A stretch of DNA of 64,000 bases from Bacteroidota bacterium. GTDB taxonomy: Bacteria; Bacteroidota; Bacteroidia; Bacteroidales; Prolixibacteraceae. The position numbers and the translations under genes are program-made. This document shows, piece after piece, positions 45,768 to 55,008 of this stretch. Each line of letters starts with the position of its first letter. Within the stretch, counting starts at the first letter, position 1. The notes under the pieces were generated by a model. It worked only from the letters and a program-made list of their open reading frames with translations, made no database searches and was not told the DNA's origin. The stretch is from contig JAJRSD010000031.1 in the NCBI GenBank assembly GCA_024278975.1, forward strand, positions 62,001 to 126,000, written 5' to 3'.

Positions 45768-46238
45768 ATGTACGAAATAGAACGCAAATTTTTGGTTAAC
45801 CATAAAAAATGGAATCCGGCGGATAAAGGGACTAAAATGAAACAAGGTTATTTATCTGTTGTACCGGAAAGAACAGTAAGAGTGAGGATTACCGGCAACG
45901 AGGCGTTTCTTACAATTAAAGGTAAACCAACGGGAATAAAACGTATCGAACTGGAATATAAAATCCCCGCTGCAGAAGCTAACGAATTGATGAAATTATG
46001 TCTGGATTTTCCGATTGAGAAAACCCGCTACTACGAAAAAAAAGATAATGTTATTTGGGAAATAGATATTTTTGAAGGTCTAAATAAAGGTTTAATTCTT
46101 GCCGAGGTTGAGTTAAAACACGAAAGGCAGCATGTTAATTTACCCAATTGGATTGAAAAAGAGGTAAGCGAAGATTACCGCTATTTTAACTCGTGGTTAT
46201 CGCAAAATCCTTTTTCGAAATGGGAACAAAACTCTTAA
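45768..46238 (+). CDS. CYTH-domain protein (triphosphate tunnel metalloenzyme)
   Basis: A 156-aa single-domain protein. It starts with the hallmark ExExK (YEIERKFLV), followed by basic and acidic tunnel strands (RTVRVRITGNEAFLTIKG, KRIELEYKIP, WEIDIFEG, LAEVELKHE). Small bacterial CYTH proteins are mostly tripolyphosphatases or act on other triphosphates. It overlaps the MBOAT gene by 4 nt tail to tail. A biological role cannot be deduced from context. Confidence 0.9.
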   Translation: MYEIERKFLVNHKKWNPADKGTKMKQGYLSVVPERTVRVRITGNEAFLTIKGKPTGIKRIELEYKIPAAEANELMKLCLDFPIEKTRYYEKKDNVIWEIDIFEGLNKGLILAEVELKHERQHVNLPNWIEKEVSEDYRYFNSWLSQNPFSKWEQNS

Positions 46239-47923
46239 AACTGAAAATAGATAAATGGTTGCATTTCGGACGAAATGGATTGATAAACAACAATTACAAC
46301 AACAGCAGCAATTACAGCTTTTAGCCAAAGTGGAGATTCAATAAACCAGTTTTTAATTTTATCCTTCCAACTTTCGCTAAGCCAGTGAATAAAAAAGCCG
46401 AAAAACATAACCATAAAAACCCATTTGTAGGCTACCAATATTTCGGGGATAAGTGAAAAATTAAAGTCGCTGCTAATTTGGTGCATCATTCCCTTTACCA
46501 CTTCCATCGACTCTGAACGAAAGAAAATACGCGTAAATGTGATAAAACCAAATGTTATTGCAATCTTCCAGACATTAACAATCCAACTATTTTTTGCTTC
46601 CCACGGACTTATTTTCCGCCAGAATTTATAAACAACTAATCCTATTCCGTTTAATCCGCCCCAAATAATAAACTGCCACGATGCACCGTGCCATAAACCG
46701 CCCAAAAGCATTGTCAGCATTAAATTTATATTGGTATCGACACTGCGTTTTAGTCCGGGTGAAACACGAATTGCAATGGCAAACAGAACTATTAAACCGG
46801 CAAAAATTGGGACTAATATTAATTTCCCCGAAAGCAAAACAATAATACTTAAAATAATACCCAAACTCAGATAGCTAAAAACCGAGCCGCCACGGTTTCC
46901 GCCAATTGGAATGTATAGATAATCTTTTAACCACGATGAAAGCGACATGTGCCAGCGTTTCCAGAAATCGCCAACATTTTTGGCTTTGTAAGGCGCATTA
47001 AAGTTTTGTGGCAACCGGAATCCCATTAACAGTGCAACTCCAATTGCAATATCGGTGTAACCCGAAAAATCGACATAAACCTGCAACGAATATCCGAAAA
47101 GCGCTATCAGATTTTCGAAGCCGGAGTAGGTTATCGGGTCGGAAAATACACGGTCGACAAAATTTACAGCAATATAATCGCCAATGAAAATCTTTTTAAT
47201 CAACCCCTTTAAAATCATAAAAATTGCCCAACCAAATTCAACTTTCGACACGTGGTAATCTTCGTAAATTTGTTTTACAAAACCCGATGCACGCACAATT
47301 GGACCGGCAACAAGTTGCGGAAAAAACGATACATAAAAACCAAAATCAATTAGATTATTTACAGGCTTAGTTTCGCCACGATAAACGTCAACCGAATAAC
47401 TTATTGTTTGAAAAGTAAAAAACGAAATTCCCACCGGCAGCAAAATCTGATTTACACTAAAATGAGTTCCTACCGACTGATTTGCCCAGACTGCAAGATA
47501 ATTTACAACCTCTAAATGGGTATTGAACATTACGTTAATACTGTCGATAAAAAAATATGAATACTTAAAATATGCAAGCACAGTTAAGTTTACGATTACA
47601 CTTGCTGCAACCAATATTTTCTTCGTTTTTTCGTTTTTCGATGAGTAAATTCCTTTACCTATAAAATAATCGACAAGCGTACTAAACAGTAATATAAAGA
47701 AGAAAAATCCGCTTGATTTATAATAGAAGAACAAGCTGGCAATAAAAAGATATCCCGCCCGCACACTACGATTTTTACGTTTATAAACCAACGAGTATCC
47801 CAGCAAAACCACAGCAAAAAATGCCCAGAAAAAGAAGCGCGTAAAAATAAGCGGAGCAGTTTTGTCGTAAACAAAAATGTTTCGTAAAATATCGGTAATA
47901 TCTATTTGCTGAAGTATTTCCAA
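46235..47923 (-). CDS. MBOAT-family membrane O-acyltransferase (AlgI-like)
   Basis: A 562-aa integral membrane protein with about 11-12 helices. Family marks are present: LLPVGISFFTFQTISYSVDVYRGE (residues about 155-180), FWKRWHMSLSSWLKDYLYIP (about 325), and GGLWHGASWQFIIWGGLNG (about 415) with the catalytic His. AlgI-type proteins pass acetyl groups across the inner membrane to periplasmic polysaccharide-modifying enzymes. It is the last gene of a tight operon, 3 nt after an SGNH hydrolase-like gene, and such SGNH/AlgX-type proteins are the usual partners. Confidence 0.92.
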   Translation of the reverse strand: MEILQQIDITDILRNIFVYDKTAPLIFTRFFFWAFFAVVLLGYSLVYKRKNRSVRAGYLFIASLFFYYKSSGFFFFILLFSTLVDYFIGKGIYSSKNEKTKKILVAASVIVNLTVLAYFKYSYFFIDSINVMFNTHLEVVNYLAVWANQSVGTHFSVNQILLPVGISFFTFQTISYSVDVYRGETKPVNNLIDFGFYVSFFPQLVAGPIVRASGFVKQIYEDYHVSKVEFGWAIFMILKGLIKKIFIGDYIAVNFVDRVFSDPITYSGFENLIALFGYSLQVYVDFSGYTDIAIGVALLMGFRLPQNFNAPYKAKNVGDFWKRWHMSLSSWLKDYLYIPIGGNRGGSVFSYLSLGIILSIIVLLSGKLILVPIFAGLIVLFAIAIRVSPGLKRSVDTNINLMLTMLLGGLWHGASWQFIIWGGLNGIGLVVYKFWRKISPWEAKNSWIVNVWKIAITFGFITFTRIFFRSESMEVVKGMMHQISSDFNFSLIPEILVAYKWVFMVMFFGFFIHWLSESWKDKIKNWFIESPLWLKAVIAAVVVIVVYQSISSEMQPFIYFQF

Positions 47924-47926
47924 TTT

Positions 47927-49309
47927 TTATTTAGTTTTATTAATACTGGCATTATGTTTTACCTTAATATTATTATTCGTCAGTTTGCTTTTTCCCTCAA
48001 TATATTCTTCAAAACCCTGCATCAACGCATTAAAAAACAAATCACCCAGCGTTAAATAACCTTCGCGTGTAAAATGTATTTTATCGTGCCGGGCCAAACC
48101 ATTCTTTTCCCATAAAACAATGGAGTTTAAACCTCCCATTACCGAGAACATATCCCAAACTCCGGTATCGTATTTCTCGGCCATTTTAAACATACTTTGC
48201 TGAACTTTCAACCCGTTTTTATTTACGTACCGCCGATACATATAACTGTCGTTATTTGTTGTAAAAATAATCGCAGTTTCGGGTGCTGCCCGTCTGATTT
48301 TTGCTATCAGTTCGCCATAATTAGCTTCAAATTTACTTTGCGAGAAACGCCGTCCGTAGGCATCGTTAATTCCCAAACCCAAAATTACAAGGTCAGGTTT
48401 CAAGTCGGCAAGTTGTTTTTCGAAAAGCTGGCAGCGTAAAAAAGCCGGAACATGCGCGCCGTTTACGCCAATACTATGGTACATAAAACCATTTGGTGCA
48501 GCTTCGGTTGTAATTCCAAAAAGCGTAAAACTGCCGCTTGCATTTTTCTCTTTCTCAATGGTAATTTTCAAACTATCGACGTGCGTATTCAACTCAAATT
48601 CAAAATAATCATTGGTTTTTATTGAATTTACGAGAATCGATGAATCAATGGAAACAACATAATTTACACCCCTGTTTTCGTAATAAACCCGTAATTTATT
48701 GAAACTGTAATCCAGAACATTTTCTTTTTCAAGCAAAATTGTTAACTCTGTTTTTGGTGATGATGTGGTTACCGATATTCCACCAACACCAAGATTTCCG
48801 GTTTTTCGCCGCTCGATATTCCTGCAACTTTGCCAGCCACCGTTATAGCGAATGTAATATCCAAACGGCGAGTTAGTTCGCGAAATCCGGTACGGAAACA
48901 TAAATCCCCAGCCGGCATTCATTTCGCCATTGGCTTGTTGCAGCCGCGTGCGGATTTGCCCCGAAAAAGTTCCTGCCTGAATATGTGAGCCACCAATCTG
49001 AACAATGTTTATTCTGCCTTCTCCGGTGCGAATGAGCTTTTCAAGTTTATCGTAAAACCGGGCTGAATATTTATCGGTTCCGAAATTGTGCATTTCATTT
49101 AAATCGTACCGAATAAAATTATGTTGATTAACACGATATAAATATGAATTGATTTGTGCGTTTACAGAATTACAAAAAATGAGAGTGATTATTAAAGCAA
49201 AAGCAGCCATGAGCTGTGAGCTGCGGGCAGTGGGCTGTGGGCTGAAACTCGGAACTTTGAACGTTGAACGTTGAACCTTAAACTTTAAACTTTGAACTCG
49301 AAACATCAT
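47927..49309 (-). CDS. SGNH/GDSL-family hydrolase or acyltransferase, 5' end in a heptamer array
   Basis: A 460-aa exported protein. Block I is IVQIGGSHIQAGTFSGQIR (Ser in GGSHIQ, near residue 100 of the long form), block III is ILGLGINDAYG, and block V is RHDKIHFTREGY (Asp-His). The stop of the upstream gene overlaps this ATG (ATGA), so translation probably starts at 49309. The first 33 residues, however, are encoded by 7-bp repeats, and a normal signal peptide (MAAFALIITLIF...VNAQ) begins at the ATG at 49210. Either start may be used. It probably transfers or removes acyl groups together with the MBOAT gene that follows. Confidence 0.87.
   Translation of the reverse strand: MMFRVQSLKFKVQRSTFKVPSFSPQPTARSSQLMAAFALIITLIFCNSVNAQINSYLYRVNQHNFIRYDLNEMHNFGTDKYSARFYDKLEKLIRTGEGRINIVQIGGSHIQAGTFSGQIRTRLQQANGEMNAGWGFMFPYRISRTNSPFGYYIRYNGGWQSCRNIERRKTGNLGVGGISVTTSSPKTELTILLEKENVLDYSFNKLRVYYENRGVNYVVSIDSSILVNSIKTNDYFEFELNTHVDSLKITIEKEKNASGSFTLFGITTEAAPNGFMYHSIGVNGAHVPAFLRCQLFEKQLADLKPDLVILGLGINDAYGRRFSQSKFEANYGELIAKIRRAAPETAIIFTTNNDSYMYRRYVNKNGLKVQQSMFKMAEKYDTGVWDMFSVMGGLNSIVLWEKNGLARHDKIHFTREGYLTLGDLFFNALMQGFEEYIEGKSKLTNNNIKVKHNASINKTK
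49208..49297 (-). repeat. Degenerate heptamer array inside the SGNH gene start
   Basis: On the minus strand GTTCAAA, GTTTAAA, GTTTAAG, GTTCAAC, GTTCAAC, GTTCAAA, GTTCCGA, one hexamer GTTTCA, GCCCACA, GCCCACT, GCCCGCA, GCTCACA, GCTCATG. Twelve heptamers plus one hexamer make exactly 90 nt (30 codons), so the frame from the ATGA-coupled start stays open. The array shifts in two blocks from GTTyAAn to GCyCAnn. Confidence 0.85.
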
Positions 49310-50781
49310 TCCCTCTCCTCCTTCAAATAGTTATTATACTCCAAAATAAGCGCATTATAAAACATGCTGGCTACCAACCGCGCACCCCGCGCCGAGAAAT
49401 GTGTATAATCAGGCCGCGCCAGTTCCGGCTCTGCATTCACCCAGCTTGGCATACTATTATGTCCGCCCATTGCACTGTACATATCCCAATAACCGCTCCC
49501 GGTAGATAAAGCCGCTTGTCTTAAAACCTCCACAACAGCAGGCAAATATTCGTATGTAACAAACTTGTCTTTCTCTTTTGTTGACATATCGCTGGGGCCG
49601 ATTACCAAAACAGCCGCGTTGGGACACAACTGTTTTATACGTTTTATCTGACTTGTAAACCAACGGCCGTAACGGTCGATTGCCTTTTGGTCTTTTATAT
49701 AAGGCATCACATTTCCACCAAATTGAAGAATAAAAAGATTGGGTTTTAAATCGGCATACATTTTTGCTGAATGTGCAAAATCGGCTTTTGTAAAAATTGT
49801 TCCCGAACTTCCACGCAGTGCAATATTATCAACTGTAATTCCGGAAGTATCGCCCAACTCAATTCCATAAATATCGGGACTATCCCAACCCGAAAATGAT
49901 ATTGAAATTTCGTTTGTTGAATTTGGCAGATTGTACGAAAACATTCCGTAATCGATATTTGGTCTCAATATTCCGGAATAAATTTTTTCGCCATTTGCTG
50001 CTAAATCAAAGTCAACCTGTCGTTTTGCATTTCCAAAAAAGATACGTATCCGTTTATATTCTTTTACTCTGTTATATGCAATATTCGATTTCGAAATTGT
50101 TAACTCTGCATTGTAAATAATCGAATCGCGAAAAGGTATTGAATCGCTTGTTAATGGTGCAAACCGCGAAAATGCACCCATCACGCCGTATCTTTGATAT
50201 TCAACCAGCGAATCTACTTTTCCGTAAATCGGATATCTTTTCCAGTTATCGGAATGGGTTTGAACTGCACTAAAAACATAATCGTAGGGTTGAACAGCCG
50301 GTCGTAATCCAACGCCTGTTCCACCAAATTTTATTTGTAATTTATTACGAATGTAACTTGTAATCCGGTCGCCCTCGATTTGACTGTCGCCGTAGTGCAT
50401 AACACGTGCCGTGGAATCAGATTTTATCTTCTCGAAAAAATGTGCGAGATTTTTTCGCCCCTCAACAGTAATTTCAATTTTACGAATTTTTTGTATCAGC
50501 GAATCGTAACTGGCTCTGCGAATTTGCTCATCGCCGGGTTTTAAATTAATTGTATCGTTATCCATTTCTACCAGAGAATCGATATCAAATTCTCCTTCTA
50601 TAATTCCTGAAATATCAACACCCGATTCTTCATCAGCAATAAACATCTCGCTAAAAATTGGCATATGAAATGTAAATCCTCCAACTTTTACACCTCCGGT
50701 TGGCGTAGCCAAAATGGCACCAGCCAGCAATGCAAAAACGCTTAAAATGAATAGTAATATTTTTACAGGCTGCATCATCAC
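49306..50781 (-). CDS. SGNH/GDSL-like protein of the O-acylation operon
   Basis: A 491-aa protein with an N-terminal membrane segment (VKILLFILSVFALLAGAIL) and a long periplasmic part. SGNH blocks: RVMHYGDSQIEGDRITSYIR (Ser, residues about 140-155), LFILQFGGNVMPY (Gly/Asn), and RPDYTHFSARGARLV (Asp/His, about 460). It resembles its downstream neighbour in layout, so the two may be an old duplication or two subunits. Four-nt ATGA overlaps join it to the genes on both sides. A periplasmic acyltransferase or esterase on cell-surface glycans is inferred. Confidence 0.85.
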   Translation of the reverse strand: MMMQPVKILLFILSVFALLAGAILATPTGGVKVGGFTFHMPIFSEMFIADEESGVDISGIIEGEFDIDSLVEMDNDTINLKPGDEQIRRASYDSLIQKIRKIEITVEGRKNLAHFFEKIKSDSTARVMHYGDSQIEGDRITSYIRNKLQIKFGGTGVGLRPAVQPYDYVFSAVQTHSDNWKRYPIYGKVDSLVEYQRYGVMGAFSRFAPLTSDSIPFRDSIIYNAELTISKSNIAYNRVKEYKRIRIFFGNAKRQVDFDLAANGEKIYSGILRPNIDYGMFSYNLPNSTNEISISFSGWDSPDIYGIELGDTSGITVDNIALRGSSGTIFTKADFAHSAKMYADLKPNLFILQFGGNVMPYIKDQKAIDRYGRWFTSQIKRIKQLCPNAAVLVIGPSDMSTKEKDKFVTYEYLPAVVEVLRQAALSTGSGYWDMYSAMGGHNSMPSWVNAEPELARPDYTHFSARGARLVASMFYNALILEYNNYLKEERE

Positions 50782-52325
50782 TTCAAATAAACAATTAATT
50801 TCTGACCTATTTGTATTTTTCTCGCATCGTCAATATTGTTCCACTCCAAAATATCATCGGGCGAAACACCGTCATATTTTTTTGCAATCAGATAAGGCGA
50901 CTCGCCACTTTTAACAATGTGTTCTACTTTTTTTGCTGAATTTAAATCATCATAAATTTTAAGAGTCGATTTTTTTTGAATCTTTTCAGCCATTGAAACC
51001 TCCACTTTTTTACTTTTCGGAGAAGCCAGAGCTGAATAATAATCAACCTTATCATCGTCAACAAAAATATCGAGTGTTTTACCTGCCTGAATTTTCCTTT
51101 CGTTGTAAATATTGTTCCAGTATTTTAAATCGGCAACCCGAACATCGTAATTTTCGGCAATAATACCCAAAACATCGCCGGTTTTTAGCCGGTACTGAAT
51201 TTTAGTTTTTCCCTCAATTTTCAAATCTTTAACCAACTCGCGTGTATATTGCCGGTTTGGCGAAGGCGGGTACTCTATTTTTTGTGTTATCAGGTCGAAA
51301 AGTGTGGAGTCGTATTTATTGTAAATTGAATCTTGCCACAATACAAAATCGTCCCATTTACCGGTTGGTAATATCAATTTATTTGGTTTTTTATCGCCCT
51401 GAATTATTAAAAATTTATATTGAGGATTCAGAAATTGCAACTCTCTCTCAGAAATCCCCAGCACTTCAGTAACCTGTTGAAAATGTAATTCACGATTAAT
51501 AATTACAGAATCAGGTGTACTCTTTTTTACAAAAGGCTGAATATCAACCTTAAATTTATTAACATTTAAAAACAGTGCCACTGCCTGAAAAGCAGCAACA
51601 GTTTCGGTAAAATATTCCGGTAAAAATTCGGTTACATTTTCACCTCTCTTTTTGGCAAAACTAATTGCATTACTAACTTCAACAGTACTCAAAACATAAG
51701 CTGTAACTGCTAAATCAATATTGCCAAACTGAATTATATTTTGATTAATCTGGTGAGCTGCCACACGAGTTGCAAGTGAAATATTAAAACGTTCGTCAAC
51801 AAGTTTGTCAATCTGAATTCCATTTAAAACCGCCTGAAAATGCATTAACTGCCACACTCCAACTTTTCCATAGGGGCTAACAGCATTCTGGTTCATTGCA
51901 GAAAGTGCCGGTGCCAGATATTTTAATTCAACGGGCAGACTTTCGCTTTTCAGAACTGTTTCAAACTCATTTTCATAAAAAGAAAAATAGCGGATTAAAT
52001 TCTGCTTTTCTGAAATTTTAAGTCCATCTAAAAACCGATAAAACTCCTCTGTCCGCTTATTAAATTCAGTAAAAACAGGGAGATTGAGCTTTTCAAATTC
52101 AGTTTGAATATTTTGAATTGATTTTATTTTAAAAGTCCCACTATAAAAACCGGTGTCGGACCAACAATAGAGATTATCTAATTCTATCAGATTTTTTTCG
52201 AACTGAGTTTTGAATGAAACGATTATTGAATCGTTTTGCGCATTCGAAATAACCGATAAAACCATCATTAATATGGTCAATCTAAAAGTAAAAAACAGCC
52301 GGTTATTTAATTTGTACTTCTTCAA
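50778..52325 (-). CDS. Lytic transglycosylase with LysM domains (MltD-like)
   Basis: A 515-aa exported protein. The SLT domain, at about residues 105-230, includes LPVELKYLAPALSAMNQNAVSPYGKVGVWQLM-type sequence; the Glu-Ser of canonical SLT (AVAESGFN) appears as APALSAMN, so the catalytic Glu is not evident. Two LysM domains follow (YRLKTGDVLGIIAENYDVRVADL near 385 and HIVKSGESPYLIAKKYDGVSPDDI near 460), plus one weaker unit near 270. The TTG at 52325 (KKYKLNNRLFF then a hydrophobic run) is chosen because the frame's more upstream TTG (52355) lies inside the promoter -7. It is the first gene of the SGNH/MBOAT operon, coupled by ATGA. Confidence 0.85.
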   Translation of the reverse strand: MKKYKLNNRLFFTFRLTILMMVLSVISNAQNDSIIVSFKTQFEKNLIELDNLYCWSDTGFYSGTFKIKSIQNIQTEFEKLNLPVFTEFNKRTEEFYRFLDGLKISEKQNLIRYFSFYENEFETVLKSESLPVELKYLAPALSAMNQNAVSPYGKVGVWQLMHFQAVLNGIQIDKLVDERFNISLATRVAAHQINQNIIQFGNIDLAVTAYVLSTVEVSNAISFAKKRGENVTEFLPEYFTETVAAFQAVALFLNVNKFKVDIQPFVKKSTPDSVIINRELHFQQVTEVLGISERELQFLNPQYKFLIIQGDKKPNKLILPTGKWDDFVLWQDSIYNKYDSTLFDLITQKIEYPPSPNRQYTRELVKDLKIEGKTKIQYRLKTGDVLGIIAENYDVRVADLKYWNNIYNERKIQAGKTLDIFVDDDKVDYYSALASPKSKKVEVSMAEKIQKKSTLKIYDDLNSAKKVEHIVKSGESPYLIAKKYDGVSPDDILEWNNIDDARKIQIGQKLIVYLK

Positions 52326-52352
52326 ACGAATTTCAGTTTCTATGGAACGCTG

Positions 52353-52360
52353 CAAAAATA
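52353..52360 (-). promoter_or_regulatory. Promoter -7 of the LysM/SGNH/MBOAT operon
   Basis: TATTTTTG on the minus strand followed by CAGCG. Transcription would start near 52346, downstream of the upstream TTG codon at 52355, which excludes that codon as the start. No -33 TTTG is seen at the right distance. Confidence 0.5.
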
Positions 52361-52449
52361 TTAATTCCGAGCGAAAAGAAAACGAGAGTGGAAATTTAAT
52401 TATTATGAATTGTAAACAATGGGGTTCTGCTTGTGTCTGTTATCCATCC

Positions 52450-52635
52450 GATAAATCAGACGGCAAAGGATATTCATGTATTAAATAATCATTTTAGCAA
52501 CTATCCTTTACCGTTGGTTTTAACCAACGGATTAAATGAGCAATGAGCATTCAGGGTTTTAACCCTTTGTTTGTGTTGTTCAAATATCCGTTCCTTGAAA
52601 GGGACAGCAAAGGATATTTTTGTATTAATAATGAA
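52450..52635. repeat. Hairpin cluster between flanking direct repeats
   Basis: GGCAAAGGATATTCATGTATTAA (about 52454) and a near copy AGCAAAGGATATTTTTGTATTAA (about 52606) flank three short palindromes: CCGTTGGTTTTAACCAACGG, AGGGTTTTAACCCT and TCCTTGAAAGGGA. The inverted word ATCCTTTACCG also occurs. It is a noncoding dispersed-repeat type and fills most of the 52356-52637 gap; nothing else was found there. Confidence 0.6.
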
Positions 52636-52637
52636 AG

Positions 52638-54757
52638 CTAAAGATTGTCGAAAAAATACAAGCTAACTTTTTCCATTAGATGCAAACGATCTTTACCACG
52701 AACATTGTGTGGGTGAATTGGATACGCAAAAAATTGACCTGTTTATTTTGTTTTACACACTCGCGCAAAAATTTCATACTGTGTTGCATAACAACAGTTT
52801 TATCCTGTACACCGTGTATCAGCATCAATTTTCCTTCGAGATTAGAAACATAATTGGTCATGTTGGTTAATTTATAACCTTCGGGATTTTCCTTCGGCAT
52901 ATCCATATATCGCTCGCCATACATAATTTCGTATAAACTCCAATCCACCACCGGACCGCCGGCAACACCAACTTTAAAAGTTTCGGGGTGACGCAGCATC
53001 AAATTCAGTGTCATAAAACCGCCAAAACTCCAGCCGTGTACACCAATTCTATCGGCATCTACAAACGGCAACGATTTCAGATATTTAATTCCCTGCATCT
53101 GGTCTTCGGTTTCCAAAACACCCAACTGCCTGTGAACCGCCGTTTCGAAATCGCGACCACGGTTATTTGTACCGCGCCCATCTAACGTAAAAGCGATGTA
53201 TCCATGCGCTGCCATATAATATTGCCACCACCTCGCACTGTTATGCCAACCGCTATTTACAAACTGCGAGTGCGGACCGCCATAAACATAAACCACAACC
53301 GGATATTTTTTATTCGAGTCGAAATTTGGTGGTGTAATTAAACGACCGTATAAATCAGTTTTTCCATCGGTAGTTTTAAGCGTTACGAGGGTATTTTTAC
53401 CCAAATTGTAATTTTTAAGCGGGTCGTCAGCAGTGTGCAAATTTCTTGTCAATTTACCTTTTGTTGAAATTAAATCTGTTTTACCGGGAATGTTTGTGGC
53501 ATTCCAGTTGTCGATTACAAAACCGGTTTCGGGACTTAACAAACCCCGGTGAATTCCGGTGTCGGTAGTTAGCTTTTTAGTTTCGCCACTTTTTATTTCT
53601 ACTTTATAAATATGTCGTTCAATCGGGCTATCCAAAGTTCCTTCAACAAAAACATTTTTCTCCTTTTTATCGAATCCCAAAATACGTGTAACTTCCCACT
53701 CTCCCTTTGTAATTTGCTGAATGAGTTCGCCATTGGTACTGTATTTATAAATATGAAACCAGCCATCTTTTCTGCTCAGATAATAAAATTCATTTTCATT
53801 AACTTTCGAAAATTGAATCGGGAAAAGCGGTTCAACATATTTATCAGATTTCTCCTCGAACAGAGTTTTCACTCTCTCACCAGAACCAACGTTGTAACAA
53901 TTTAGTTGCATGTGATTTTGTTCGCGATTTACTTCAGCCAAATAAATAGTTTTCTCGTTGGGCGACCACGCAACATTTGTAAGAAAATGATCAAGCGGTT
54001 CGCCGGTTTTCAAGAAAATAGTTTCGCCCGTTTTTATATTGAAAACACCTAATTTTACATGATGACTACTCATTCCTGCCATCGGATATTTTATGGGTTT
54101 ATGTTCAGCCTCGCGCGCCATATAATCCACCAACGGATAATCTTTTACCATCGACTCGTCTTTACGATAAAACGCAATCCAATTACCTTTTGGCGAATTG
54201 AAAATTCCGTTTGTTATTCCAAATTCGCTGCGGTGAACTGTTTGTCCGTTTACAATTCCACTGCCGCCATCGGAAGTAATTTGGGTGATTTCGCCATTTG
54301 CAAAAGCAACAAACAGATCATCGTTTTTGGTAAACGAAACAAATTTACCGTCTTCATTAAAAACCGAATTCTGAGCCTCTTTTGGCAGCTCAATTTTATA
54401 TTGAATTAACTTCTCATCTGAATTCAAAACAATAAAACTATTTTTTGTTTGAATTAGAATATTCGTTTCGTTTAACCACGAATAACGTGGAAAACCACGC
54501 AATTCAGAATCAATTATTCCGGACAATTGTTTGGTGCTAATAACCAACTCTTTTTTGCCATTTTTAACCGACTCAGCCCAAAGGGTTTTATCTTCGACAA
54601 AAGTAAAAACATCATCGCTTTTCCACGCAACACTTTTCATTGAGGTAGGTCGCAAATAGGTGTATCTGCCTAAAACGGCATCTTCCAAACTCATCTCTTT
54701 TTGTTGAGCGAAAGCAATCTGCGAAATCAGCAGAAAGAGAATAATTAATTTTTGCAT
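52638..54757 (-). CDS. S9-family dipeptidyl peptidase (DPP IV type), frameshifted near the C-terminus
   Basis: A secreted (signal peptide to FAQQ) serine peptidase that removes dipeptides from peptide N-termini. It has the N-terminal beta-propeller (DPPIV_N, residues about 90-440) and C-terminal alpha/beta hydrolase with the nucleophile GWSFGGFMT (about 580) and the Asp in IHGVQDKTVV. As sequenced, the frame goes QVNFLRIQF... and stops at 52676. Adding one T to the T6 run at 52728-52733 gives FFAYPIHPHNVRGKDR, the normal end with the catalytic His, running to 52638 (706 aa). The coordinates given are those of the restored gene; the literal ORF is 52676-54757. Confidence 0.9.
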
Positions 54758-55008
54758 CTGTTTATATTTTTTAAATAAGAATGGCGAAAGTAGTGTTTGT
54801 GTTTTCAGAAAAAAAGAATTTATGTCAGAAAAATAATTTAAAACATTGGTTCAAATAGAGAGAACTTACAATAAAGCTAAAGAAGAGATAATGAAGTTTC
54901 GAGCACAACAATTCATTTATATTTATATATTTAATGGCGTAAACGACTGTTTTCAAAACAAAAACAAGGCAGTATTTAGCGTTTTATTATAAAGATTATA
55001 TAGTATAA

